This document shows, in pieces, positions 8,689 through 17,551 of a stretch of DNA of 64,000 nucleotides. Source of the DNA: Bremerella cremea (lineage in GTDB: Bacteria > Planctomycetota > Planctomycetia > Pirellulales > Pirellulaceae); the NCBI RefSeq assembly GCF_003335505.1, contig NZ_QPEX01000010.1, positions 186,001-250,000 on the forward strand, written 5' to 3'. Position 1 is the first letter of the stretch; every line of letters starts with the position of its first letter. The position numbers and the translations under genes are program-made. Under the pieces are notes generated by a model that made no database searches, was not told the DNA's origin, and was given only the letters and a program-made list of their open reading frames with translations.

Positions 8689-11061
8689 TTGAGTAACAAG
8701 ATCGCGCCCGGCGCCCCTGGAATCGAGCCCCGTTGGACAACCAGTGCCAAAGAAGGCATCGGAACCGCCTACCACACCAGTTCACAAGTTTGGTACACGG
8801 TGAGTCACGGGATTATCAACGAAATCTATTTTCCCCATGTCGACTCGCCGAACACGCGAGACTTGCAGTTTCTAATCACCGACGGCGAAACGTTTTGTCA
8901 TGAAGAGCGACGTGATCTTCATCATACGGTCGAACGCCCCGAGCCCGATGCGTTGCTGTTCCGGCTCACCAATACCGATCGGGATGGACGTTACCGCCTG
9001 GTCAAGGAAGTGCTGGGCGAACCTCACTCGTCGGTCGTGCTTATGCACGTTCGGCTAGAGATACTCGACGAATCGCTGACCGACAAGCTAAAGCTGTACG
9101 CGTTGCTGGCCCCGCATATTAAGAACACCGGCGAACATAATTTTGCCGGCTGTAAACACATCGGCGGTTACCATCTGCTGTGTGCCGAGCGGGATAACAT
9201 TCACTTGGCGCTGGGTTGTGATTGCGATTTCACCAAACGCTCGGTTGGTTACGTCGGCACGAGCGACGGTTGGCGCGACCTGATGGATAACTTCCAAATG
9301 GATTGGCAATATCACATCGCCCGCGATGGCAACGTCGCGTTGATGGGAGAAGTCGATTTGTCGAAAGGGAACGAATTCACACTGGGCGTCGGTATGGGCT
9401 TCAGTTGCCAAAGCGCCGCGACGCAGTTGCTGCAATCATTCGTCTTACCCTTCGATGTTTCACGACAAAAGTTTATCGATCAGTGGAAACGGACGATTAA
9501 GCCCAACGGAGTGAGCCTCGATAATCCCGCCACCAAGAATCTGTTTCGCCTGAGCAAGTGCATCCTGCAAGCTCACGAGGACAAGACGTTCCTTGGTGCC
9601 AGTGTGGCTTCGATGAGTATTCCGTGGGGAGAAACCCAAGACGATGACAACCGAGGTGGTTATCACCTGGTTTGGGCGCGGGACATGGTTCATACGGCGA
9701 CCGCGCTACTGGCTTGTCATGAAGAAGAGTCGCCACTGCGAGCGCTAATTTGGCTCTCGTGTGTCCAAGCTGAAGATGGAGGGATGCCCCAAAACAGCGA
9801 GATCGACGGCGAACCGTACTGGCACGGCGTGCAGCTTGACGAAATTGCCGCGCCGATTTTGTTGGCCTGGCGTTTGAAACAGGCCGATGCGTTGCAAGAG
9901 TTTGATCCTTGGATTGTGATCCGCCGAGCGGTTCGTTTCCTGATTCTCAATGGACCGGTTACCGCCCAGGAACGTTGGGAGGAAAACGGTGGCTACTCTC
10001 CTTCCACCCTGGCCGCGACAATCGCCGCCGTGATTTGCGCGGCGGATTTCTCGGAAGCCTGCGACCATGACAATTCGGCCTCGTTCCTGCGAGAGTATGC
10101 CGACTGGTTGGTCGCGAACTTGGAAGCATGGACGGTGACCACGTGTGGCGAACTGGTCCCAGACAAACCACGCCATTTCGTCCGCATCACGCCTGAAGAC
10201 ACGTGTCCTGGCTCGGTCGATGCCGATCCGAATACAGCAATGGTAGATCTCAAGAATGGAGGGGGAACGCATCCGGCCCGCAATGTGGTGGATGCTGGGT
10301 TCCTTGACCTGGTTCGCTTGGGCATTTGTGCCGCAGACGATCCGTTGATTGTCGATTCGGTGGCCGTTGTCGATGCGATCCTCAAGCGAGACTTGCCTCA
10401 AGGCCCCTGTTGGCGGCGATACAACCACGACGGCTATGGGCAATATCCCGACGGCAGAGCGTTTGATGGCTCAGGAGAAGGTCGTTCGTGGCCGCTATTG
10501 ACCGGAGAACGGGGGCACTATGAACTGGCTGCCGGGCGCGACCCGGTTCCGTTGATCCAAGCCATCGAAGGTTTCGCCAACGAAGGAGGCATGCTTACGG
10601 AACAACTGTGGGATGCCGACGACCTGCCAGACGGCAGCATGAAGTTTGGCAAACCAAGTGGTTCGGCCATGCCCCTTTGCTGGGCTCATGCCGAATACAT
10701 CTGCTTGGTGCGTAGTGCCCACGATGGCGTTTGCTTCGACCGGATCGAGCCCGTTTATCAGCGGTACACCATCAATAAGACACCCAGCGAATACGACATT
10801 TGGACGTTTGCCCATCAGATTCAGAAACTGACCGCAGGTAAAAAACTGCGGATCATTACCGAGCGGCCAGCGATGGTTCATTGGAGCCAAGACGACTGGC
10901 AAACTCGTCAGGACATACAAACGAACCAGAATGCCCTGGATCTGTACTACGTCGATCTGCCGCTGGAAAATCATCGCGCCGGCACCAACATCGTTTTCAC
11001 GCTGCTATGGACCGACAACGATGAGTGGGAAGGAACCGACTTCCACCTGACGGTTTCGTAA
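8689..11061 (+). CDS. Glucoamylase-type glycoside hydrolase, family GH15
   Basis: A 790-residue enzyme starting with TTG. The N-terminal 270 residues are the beta-sandwich that precedes the catalytic barrel in bacterial GH15 enzymes (WYTVSHGIINEIYFPHVD). The (alpha/alpha)6 barrel follows with GGYHLVWARDM (about residue 323) and the region with the general acid, RWEENGGYSPST (about residue 428). It should release glucose from the non-reducing ends of alpha-glucans or from trehalose-like substrates. There is no signal peptide, so it probably acts on storage glycogen in the cytoplasm. It faces a ROK sugar kinase gene end to end (32-bp gap), matching release and phosphorylation of glucose. Confidence 0.88.
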   Translation: MSNKIAPGAPGIEPRWTTSAKEGIGTAYHTSSQVWYTVSHGIINEIYFPHVDSPNTRDLQFLITDGETFCHEERRDLHHTVERPEPDALLFRLTNTDRDGRYRLVKEVLGEPHSSVVLMHVRLEILDESLTDKLKLYALLAPHIKNTGEHNFAGCKHIGGYHLLCAERDNIHLALGCDCDFTKRSVGYVGTSDGWRDLMDNFQMDWQYHIARDGNVALMGEVDLSKGNEFTLGVGMGFSCQSAATQLLQSFVLPFDVSRQKFIDQWKRTIKPNGVSLDNPATKNLFRLSKCILQAHEDKTFLGASVASMSIPWGETQDDDNRGGYHLVWARDMVHTATALLACHEEESPLRALIWLSCVQAEDGGMPQNSEIDGEPYWHGVQLDEIAAPILLAWRLKQADALQEFDPWIVIRRAVRFLILNGPVTAQERWEENGGYSPSTLAATIAAVICAADFSEACDHDNSASFLREYADWLVANLEAWTVTTCGELVPDKPRHFVRITPEDTCPGSVDADPNTAMVDLKNGGGTHPARNVVDAGFLDLVRLGICAADDPLIVDSVAVVDAILKRDLPQGPCWRRYNHDGYGQYPDGRAFDGSGEGRSWPLLTGERGHYELAAGRDPVPLIQAIEGFANEGGMLTEQLWDADDLPDGSMKFGKPSGSAMPLCWAHAEYICLVRSAHDGVCFDRIEPVYQRYTINKTPSEYDIWTFAHQIQKLTAGKKLRIITERPAMVHWSQDDWQTRQDIQTNQNALDLYYVDLPLENHRAGTNIVFTLLWTDNDEWEGTDFHLTVS

Positions 11062-11093
11062 AGCCTGCCGTTAGTGTTACCGACAAGCGATCG

Positions 11094-11762
11094 CTAAATC
11101 TTGATTGGCGACGCTTCGTCCCACATGCGGAAACCACCTAAGAAAGCGTTACCGTTCGCGCAAACGGTGACGTTTTCGGGCAGTTCGTCCATCAACTTGG
11201 CATTGCCGCCCCCCAAAACAACGTACTCTGGTTCGAGTGCAGCCGTCAGCATGGTGATGGCTTCGATGACTTCCAGACGCCACCGTTTCTTGCCCAGCCG
11301 TTCCCGCCCTTGTTGGCCGACATATTCCTCGAAGGTCTTTCCCTTTTTGAACGGCAGGTGAGCAAGCTCCATCGGCTGCAAAACGCCTTCCACGATCATG
11401 GCCGAACCAAGCCCCGTGCCGAGGCCCAGAAACAACATTCGGCCTCCTTTGTAGTCGCCTAGGGCCTGCATGGCGGCATCGTTGACCACCTTTGTCGGCA
11501 GGCCGAAAGCATCCGAGAAATCGAAGCCGGACCAGCCGCTGCCGAGGTTATGGGGATCGTGAATGACTTTGCCATGGATCACCGGGGCAGGAATACCAAT
11601 CGAGATGGCATCGAATTTCCAATCGGCGGTGTTCTGTTTGACTTGGTCAACCATTTGCTGCCCAGTTAATTCCGGGCCTGAGGCGAACTTGCGTTTCTCT
11701 TCAGAATTGGAGAGGAGAAATTTGACGTTACTTCCCCCCACGTCTATTGAAAGGATGATCAT
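11094..11762 (-). CDS. ROK-family sugar kinase, probable (polyphosphate) glucokinase
   Basis: A 222-residue ROK kinase, short for the family. The N-terminal phosphate motif is IILSIDVGGSNVKFLLS, the catalytic Asp lies in VVNDAAMQALGDY, and the adenosine/phosphate loop is LFLGLGTGLGSAM. The length and the DVGGSNVK pattern resemble polyphosphate-dependent glucokinases more than ATP-only ones, but substrate preference is inference. The zinc-binding Cys cluster found in many ROK proteins is absent. The neighbouring glucoamylase supplies a likely substrate. The upstream region carries a 26-bp palindrome (11800-11825) shared with the divergent methyltransferase gene. Confidence 0.8.
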   Translation of the reverse strand: MIILSIDVGGSNVKFLLSNSEEKRKFASGPELTGQQMVDQVKQNTADWKFDAISIGIPAPVIHGKVIHDPHNLGSGWSGFDFSDAFGLPTKVVNDAAMQALGDYKGGRMLFLGLGTGLGSAMIVEGVLQPMELAHLPFKKGKTFEEYVGQQGRERLGKKRWRLEVIEAITMLTAALEPEYVVLGGGNAKLMDELPENVTVCANGNAFLGGFRMWDEASPIKI

Positions 11763-11799
11763 TTCTTCACCGTCGTGGCATCTTGTGGTGCGAATATGG

Positions 11800-11825
11800 T
11801 ATCGTGTGAATCTCTTCGCACGATA
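11800..11825. promoter_or_regulatory. 26-bp near-perfect palindrome between divergent genes
   Basis: Arms of 11 bp (TATCGTGTGAA and TTCGCACGATA) match with one mismatch around a 4-bp centre. The palindrome lies 37 bp upstream of the kinase start and 82 bp upstream of the methyltransferase start. No T run follows, so a terminator is unlikely. It has the form of an operator for a dimeric regulator, but the regulator is unknown. Confidence 0.4.
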
Positions 11826-11907
11826 CGTGGATTGTCATTTTACAAACATACTATCGTCGCCAATTTTTGCTGCTTAGGGAATAACAAAAAGGTAAGGAAA
11901 GCACCTG

Positions 11908-12552
11908 ATGTCGACCAACCCAGCCAAGAAGTTTTACGATCGCATCAGTCATGTCTACGACTTGATCGCCGATGGTGGTGAACACAAAGCCCGGGAACTA
12001 GGACTGAGCAGGCTCGCTGTCCAAGAAGGGGAAACGGTGCTGGAAATTGGCTACGGTACCGGTAACTCGGTGCTGGAACTTGCCAAAAGCGTCGGTCCTT
12101 CCGGTCAGGTGCTTGGTATCGATATCTCAAAGGGGATGCAGAACGTTGCTCGTAAGAAAGTCAAGGAAGCTGGCTTCAAAGATACCGTTTCTTTGCTAAT
12201 CGGGGCGGTCCCCCCTCTGCCGTTCGAGGACGACTCGTTTGATGTCGTGACCATGAGTTTCACCTTGGAACTGTTTCCATTAGATACCATTCCCACCGTG
12301 CTGGCCGAGTGCCGCCGCGTCCTGAAACCAGGCGGACGCCTAGGCGTGGTCAGCATGGCCACCGTCGAAGAGGGGGACAAGTCGAGCAGCCTCGAAAAGA
12401 CCTATGTCTGGATGCACACGCATTTTCCGCACATTGTCGATTGCCAGCCGATTCCGCTGGAAAAGTTTGTCCAGAAAGCAGGCTTCAAGCCCGATAAGCA
12501 GGAACGGATCGATCTGTTTACGATGCCGGTAGCAGTCATCGTTGCGTCTTGA
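11908..12552 (+). CDS. Class I SAM-dependent methyltransferase (UbiE-like)
   Basis: A 214-residue Rossmann-fold methyltransferase. The SAM site VLEIGYGTGNSVLELAK and LGIDISKGM are clear, with the post-I motif and the DSFDVVTMSFTLELFP loop following. It resembles UbiE/MenG and other small-molecule methyltransferases; the acceptor cannot be deduced. An AGGAA-type ribosome site precedes the ATG. It is followed by a strong terminator shared with the convergent PDZ gene. Confidence 0.82.
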   Translation: MSTNPAKKFYDRISHVYDLIADGGEHKARELGLSRLAVQEGETVLEIGYGTGNSVLELAKSVGPSGQVLGIDISKGMQNVARKKVKEAGFKDTVSLLIGAVPPLPFEDDSFDVVTMSFTLELFPLDTIPTVLAECRRVLKPGGRLGVVSMATVEEGDKSSSLEKTYVWMHTHFPHIVDCQPIPLEKFVQKAGFKPDKQERIDLFTMPVAVIVAS

Positions 12553-12683
12553 TCCGACGCCGAAATTTTTTGTGCGATGTTCGCGCAGATAAACAAAGGG
12601 GTTGTTTCAACACATCGGCCCGGCCAGTTACTGCCCAGACCTGCCAAACTTTGGCCACTCTTTCTCATCCGTACCCAAGCAAA

Positions 12684-12721
12684 GAGCCTGACCGCAAAGT
12701 GCTCGCGGTCAGGCTCGTTTT
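12684..12721. terminator. Bidirectional terminator
   Basis: A perfect 12-bp stem (12684-12695 with 12705-12716, 9-nt loop) is followed by GTTTT on the plus strand and by CTTT on the minus strand. It lies between the convergent ends of the methyltransferase gene (12552) and the PDZ gene (12790). Confidence 0.8.
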
Positions 12722-12789
12722 GTTGATCTTCTGCAAGTCATCGAACGTGGCTGATAACCACCGGCTTACGACTCGTTCCACACTAATTT

Positions 12790-13647
12790 CTAAAAGGGAA
12801 ACACGGGCTCCGAGAATTCCCAAATGACACGACCGTCGTCCGTTCGGAAGACGCGTGGAGCGTCGAATTCGATCCGTTCGCTCGACATATTCAAGGCTCG
12901 TAGCAAATGCCCGCGTTCATTTTGGGGAAGATCGCTCCGGCTTGTGATATCCTGGCGAATCTCATCACGTGTTCCCTCGAATTTGAGCGACTCGACTTTG
13001 CCTAATTTATCTAAATAGCTTACCTGTGCCTGGTAACGATTATCGCCTAGCGAGTTGATTGTGAGCGAATCGAACGATTCCCACTGCGATTGATCTTTCT
13101 TCGCTGCCGTTGAGTCTCCCTTTCCCTTGCTCGATTTATCAGACATTCGGGCCACCGGCATGGCATGTTGGGCCAGGGTTGCCGTGGTATCTTGCATTTT
13201 GGAATCGCGTTTGTAGCCAAGCATTACCTTGCTATCAGGCTTCGCTTCGCGGACGAGCGCGAACAGTTGGCTGGTGGAATACAGTTTTTGATCGCCGTAC
13301 GTCATTAAGATATCTTTCGGCTTGAGCCCTGCTTTCTCGGCAGGAGAACCAGCCGCAACGTCTTGAACCATCAGACCTTGGCGATGTTCTATATCGTCGC
13401 GGAAATGCGCGAAGATACCTTCATGTAGCGGGCTGACCGTTACGCCGAGATAGGTAGTCTGTTTCGTTTCGCTCTGATCCTTTCCTTTCTTAGCATGGTC
13501 GTCGTGTTTGGTTGCTTTCGCCTCGTTTCCGCTTGCGGGATCTTTTCCCTTCGGTTTGTCCTTGTTCTGCGCTGTCGCCAGATGAGCGGACATGCCAATA
13601 ATTGCCACACTAAGCAAACCAACCGCCAATGTTCGCAAACTTTTCAT
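12790..13647 (-). CDS. Secreted PDZ-domain protein
   Basis: A 285-residue protein. The true start is the ATG at 13647, which opens a signal peptide (MKSLRTLAVGLLSVAIIGM); the open frame continues upstream for 184 codons only because of high GC. A charged Lys/Asp/Gly linker (about residues 28-60) precedes a PDZ domain (about residues 65-150: YLGVTVSPL, GLMVQDVAAGSPAEKAGLKPKDIL). A C-terminal beta-rich region follows that I do not recognise. Without a protease domain it is more likely a substrate adaptor or scaffold in the periplasm. Confidence 0.82.
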   Translation of the reverse strand: MKSLRTLAVGLLSVAIIGMSAHLATAQNKDKPKGKDPASGNEAKATKHDDHAKKGKDQSETKQTTYLGVTVSPLHEGIFAHFRDDIEHRQGLMVQDVAAGSPAEKAGLKPKDILMTYGDQKLYSTSQLFALVREAKPDSKVMLGYKRDSKMQDTTATLAQHAMPVARMSDKSSKGKGDSTAAKKDQSQWESFDSLTINSLGDNRYQAQVSYLDKLGKVESLKFEGTRDEIRQDITSRSDLPQNERGHLLRALNMSSERIEFDAPRVFRTDDGRVIWEFSEPVFPF

Positions 13648-13874
13648 AACGATACTCCGTTGTCGAGGGGTGAAATGCTGCCCACGATCGCTGCCAGTGC
13701 AAGAGCCAACTAGAAATCGCACCAGCAAGACCGCAACCTGAGGGACCTCCCCGTTCGCCTCGCCTCTGCAAAAAGCAAAGTCCGTACCACGCCCAAAGCT
13801 AGCCAGGCAAAAAAAGCGAGCAGTTCCCTCCCCTGCCACTCTTTCAGCAGAGATCGCTTGTCGACTCAAGCAAG

Positions 13875-15185
13875 CTAATGTGTATCGTTGGGTTCTAACT
13901 TTGGCCGACTGAGTTGGCCTGCTGCCCAGTGCCAAGCAAGCCCCAACAACAGCAGCGAGATGCCAGCAAGCCAAATCTCGCGTTCCACCCAGAAGGCTAG
14001 TAGCAAGCAAGAGATCAATCCCAACACCGGAATCCATACCGGATAAAGGCGTTCGTCGGGGCGAAGCCGAAGTGCGCAGGCGTTGGTGATCGCATAGTAA
14101 ATCAACACCGTAAACGCGCTGAACGACCAGGCTAGCCGTACGCTGCCGACTGCCGCGATTCCCGCGATGATTGCTGCCACCAACAGCGTCGCGGCCCAAG
14201 GAACCCCGGTTGTTGTCTGCACGATCGCCAACCCAGCTGGCATATCGCCTCGCCGCCCCATCGCCAGCACGACACGCGAAAGGCCCAGCAGCAGATTCAA
14301 CAAGACACCAAGCATCGCGGTGATCGCTCCGACGGACATTAGGAGCGGTAAGCCGGATATCTCCATTTGCGCGGCGATCGATTCCAAGGGAGCGACCTTC
14401 TGCTGAGTTAATTCCGAGAAACGTTCGGCCCCGACTACGCGTACCCCCACAAACGCCACGCCTGCGTACAGCATCATCGAAATCAACAGGGTAACAATCA
14501 CCGCCACGGGGATTGTCCGGCGAGGGTCTTTGACTTCTTCGCCGAGCGTGGCAATTCGCCCATAGCCGGTGTAAGCCACAAACATGAGGCCGGTCGCTTG
14601 AGCAAACGAAGCCCAGCCGACATCACGGGGGATGAATGAAAATGGGCTTCCAGCTTTCCCTTGGGCTCCTACCCCCAAGCCAATGAAAACGATCAGGGAT
14701 AGACAGGTCATCACCACAATTGTCGCGTTGACCTGGGCTGTGCGCCGAATGCCTAGCAACGTGACAACCGTCAACAGGCCGATTCCTATTAAGGCCCAGG
14801 GAACCAACAGGTAACGTTGCTCACTTCCACCTAGCAAGAGCAAATAGCCGGCAAACCCCAAAGCGGCCGTCGCTGCGGAAGACGATTTAGCCCACAGAAA
14901 CATCCATCCCGCCAAAAACCCCCACGTAGGAGAGAGCCAACGATAGCCGTACTCATACGTACCACCACTAACGGGATGGTTGGCAGCCAGTTGCGCACTG
15001 CTTAGCCCATTGCAAATTGCCACGACCGCCGCCGCGACAACAGCGGCCACCACTCCGTTTCCCGCGACGCCTGCGGCAATGCCAATACTAACAAAGACAC
15101 CTGTCCCCAAAATGGAACCTAGCCCTGTGACAACAGCCCCGGGAATCCCTAATTCTCGACGGAGTTCTCCCGCAGTTTTGCTCAT
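13875..15185 (-). CDS. APC-superfamily amino-acid permease
   Basis: A 436-residue transporter with about twelve membrane helices. The first helix carries GIPGAVVTGLGSILGTGVFV, close to the G-S/A-I-I-G-T-G-I-F signature of amino-acid/polyamine/organocation permeases. Substrate is unknown. Either this ATG or a GTG at 15197 could start it; the latter lies three bases after the stop of the upstream AraC-type regulator, so the two genes are almost certainly co-transcribed and the regulator probably controls this uptake. Confidence 0.86.
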   Translation of the reverse strand: MSKTAGELRRELGIPGAVVTGLGSILGTGVFVSIGIAAGVAGNGVVAAVVAAAVVAICNGLSSAQLAANHPVSGGTYEYGYRWLSPTWGFLAGWMFLWAKSSSAATAALGFAGYLLLLGGSEQRYLLVPWALIGIGLLTVVTLLGIRRTAQVNATIVVMTCLSLIVFIGLGVGAQGKAGSPFSFIPRDVGWASFAQATGLMFVAYTGYGRIATLGEEVKDPRRTIPVAVIVTLLISMMLYAGVAFVGVRVVGAERFSELTQQKVAPLESIAAQMEISGLPLLMSVGAITAMLGVLLNLLLGLSRVVLAMGRRGDMPAGLAIVQTTTGVPWAATLLVAAIIAGIAAVGSVRLAWSFSAFTVLIYYAITNACALRLRPDERLYPVWIPVLGLISCLLLAFWVEREIWLAGISLLLLGLAWHWAAGQLSRPKLEPNDTH

Positions 15186-15200
15186 CGGCGTGGTCACGAT

Positions 15201-16001
15201 TTAAGAGGATTGCAGGGGTGAAGGAAGCCCCAACGACTCAGAAAGCTGTGTCGGGGAGGCTTGATATCTTAGCCGGTACTCGCTGGGGGAAACGCCTAGG
15301 TGTTTGCGGAATTGTTTCGTGAAATAGCTCTGATCGTAAAACCCACAGGCGGTCGCAATTTGGGCAATCGAGGCGGACGAAGCTAACAATTCGTGGGACG
15401 AAGCGTGTAGCCGCACGCGCAAAATATACTGCTGCGGTGTCATCTGATAGATGGCCTTGAAGCGACGATCGAACTGGCTAACCGACAGATGGATCATCTC
15501 GGCCAACTGTGTCACGCGAATCGGTTTATCGTAGTTTCGCAGGACAAAACTAACGATCTGCTCGAACTCGTTGAACTGAATGGCGACCGACTTGGCTTTT
15601 TCCAAATCACGCATCACGCCGGCCACGCCTATTACGTTTCCCTCGGCACTGAGCAAAGGAATCTTGCTAGAAACAAACCACTTCAATTCCCCAGGCTGTT
15701 CCGCTGGAACCAGCCAAATTTGATTGGGTAGTGGCGTTTTCGCTTGCATCACCAGAAGATCTTCCGCGACGTAACGCTCGGCTAAATAGCGCGGATGCAA
15801 ATCGAGATCGGTCTTACCGAGCATTTGTTCTTCCGAATCGAATCCGCGCATTCGCCACAAACTTTCGCTTACCTTAACGAAACGTCCGTCTAGATCCTTA
15901 ACGTACAAGTAAACGTCCGGAAGGTATTCAAATAGGCCACCAAGGGCGAGTTCCGCCCCAATGACGGCTGGGCAAGATGTGGCTGAAGTTGAATTGCTCA
16001 T
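15201..16001 (-). CDS. AraC-family transcription regulator with N-terminal PAS domain
   Basis: A 266-residue regulator. Residues about 25-135 form a PAS sensor (FEYLPDVYLYVKDLDGRFVKVS, GKTDLDLHPRYLAERY). The C-terminal 100 residues are the double helix-turn-helix of AraC/XylS proteins (QLAEMIHLSVSQFDRRFKAI, QIATACGFYDQSYFTKQFRK, LGVSPSEYR). The ATG at 16001 is preferred to 16019. The gene is upstream of the permease on the same strand and divergent from the DUF1501 cluster, so it may regulate both. Confidence 0.87.
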   Translation of the reverse strand: MSNSTSATSCPAVIGAELALGGLFEYLPDVYLYVKDLDGRFVKVSESLWRMRGFDSEEQMLGKTDLDLHPRYLAERYVAEDLLVMQAKTPLPNQIWLVPAEQPGELKWFVSSKIPLLSAEGNVIGVAGVMRDLEKAKSVAIQFNEFEQIVSFVLRNYDKPIRVTQLAEMIHLSVSQFDRRFKAIYQMTPQQYILRVRLHASSHELLASSASIAQIATACGFYDQSYFTKQFRKHLGVSPSEYRLRYQASPTQLSESLGLPSPLQSS

Positions 16002-16152
16002 GCGCAGATAATACCACACATTGCGGAAAATTCCCTAGCGTGACTCGTATTGGGCGAAGTAAATTGAGGCCACACTTCATTTTTTTCCTGACAATATCCC
16101 GCCCTTTGCCGAAACTTCATCTTCTCGGCAACCCTACGATCGAGTTCGCGCT

Positions 16153-17529
16153 ATGTTTACGTTTCAAGGACGCGGAAAATCGGTTACCTGCAACGGACAG
16201 ACGCGGCGCGACTTCCTGCAAGTCGGCACGCTGGGGGCGCTGGGGTTGAGCCTGCCGCATTGGTTTGCCGCGAAAGCCCAAGGCGCCGTTCCGCCTGATT
16301 CTGACGACCGAAACTGCATCATGATTTTTAATCTTGGTGCTCCCAGCCAGCTCGATCTGTGGGATATGAAACCAGATGCTCCGGCAGAGGTTCGTGGCCC
16401 ATTTAAACCCATTTCGACGGTGAACCCAGATCTGCAAATTTCGGAGATCCTGCCGCAGCATGCCAAGATTGCCGATAAGTTCTCGCTGGTGCGCTCGGTA
16501 CATCATACCGGGGCCGCCGTGCATGATGCCGGATGGCAGATGATGCAGACGGGGCGTCTTTTTACGGGCGGTGTGAACACGCCTCATATTGGCTCGGTGG
16601 TAAGCTTCGAGCGGGGACGCAAGACCGATCTGCCTGCCTTCGCGGTGCTGCCGCAATTGATGGGGCGTGGAGGTGGCAACATGCCCAACGGCCAGGCAGG
16701 CGGTTTCCTGGGCAAAGCCCACGATCCGTTTGCTTTGAACGCCGATCCATCACAAGAGAACTTTAAAGTTCCTGATTTGCTTCCCCCCATCGAAATCGAT
16801 TCCAGTCGTCTTGCGCGGCGCCGACGAATTCGCGACTTAGTTGACCAGGCTGCGGCAAATTTCGAAGCGAGCGAAAACGCCGACTTGCTCGGGAGCAACT
16901 TCGAGTCTGCGTTCCGCTTGATGACCAGTCCCAAGGCCCGGGAAGCGTTCGACCTGACGAAAGAACCTACCAAAGTTCGCGAGCGTTACGGCATGAACCG
17001 CTTCGGGCAATGCTGCTTGTTGTCTCGCCGTTTGATTGAAAACGGTGTTCGCTTCGTCACGATCAACACCTTTCTCACCGTGTTTGACGAGATCACGTGG
17101 GACATTCACGGCTCGAAGCCGTTTACCTCGATTACCGGCATGCGTGACATTGTTTGTCCCCTGTACGATCAAGGGTACTCGGCGTTGATCGAAGATCTCG
17201 ACCAACGTGGGCTGCTCGATTCAACCCTGGTTTGCAACCTGGCAGAATTTGGCCGGACACCGCGTGTGAACCCAGCCGGCGGGCGCGATCATTGGCCGCA
17301 ATGTTTCACGTGTGGCTTTGCCGGGGGAGGCGTCCAAGGGGGAAGAATCGTCGGGGCGAGCGACCCCATCGGAGCTGTGCCTGCTGATCGTCCTGTGCAA
17401 CCAGCCGATGTCGCCGCCACCATCTTCCATAGTCTCGGCTTCGATGTACACGCGACCCTGCCTGGCCCCGGTGGCCGTCCCTTCCCCATTGTCGATTCTG
17501 GCCACAACCCCATCCATGAACTGTTCTAG
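16153..17529 (+). CDS. DUF1501 protein with Tat-type signal
   Basis: A 458-residue DUF1501 protein, a family distantly related to sulfatases/alkaline phosphatases and abundant in planctomycetes. The N-terminal RRDFLQVGTLGALGLSLP is a twin-arginine signal. FNLGAPSQLDLWDMKPDAP and the C-terminal AEFGRTPRVNPAGGRDHWPQ are family hallmarks. It begins a three-gene unit with the DUF1549/DUF1553 protein (22 bp downstream) and the WD40 protein. Such clusters are thought to degrade complex polysaccharides, but the activity is unproven. Confidence 0.88.
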   Translation: MFTFQGRGKSVTCNGQTRRDFLQVGTLGALGLSLPHWFAAKAQGAVPPDSDDRNCIMIFNLGAPSQLDLWDMKPDAPAEVRGPFKPISTVNPDLQISEILPQHAKIADKFSLVRSVHHTGAAVHDAGWQMMQTGRLFTGGVNTPHIGSVVSFERGRKTDLPAFAVLPQLMGRGGGNMPNGQAGGFLGKAHDPFALNADPSQENFKVPDLLPPIEIDSSRLARRRRIRDLVDQAAANFEASENADLLGSNFESAFRLMTSPKAREAFDLTKEPTKVRERYGMNRFGQCCLLSRRLIENGVRFVTINTFLTVFDEITWDIHGSKPFTSITGMRDIVCPLYDQGYSALIEDLDQRGLLDSTLVCNLAEFGRTPRVNPAGGRDHWPQCFTCGFAGGGVQGGRIVGASDPIGAVPADRPVQPADVAATIFHSLGFDVHATLPGPGGRPFPIVDSGHNPIHELF

Positions 17530-17551
17530 TTTTCATCTCGGTAATCTTGGC

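Noticed and set aside
12790..14199. 469-codon version of the PDZ gene
   Set aside because: The first 184 codons have no domain and precede a clear signal peptide at 13647.
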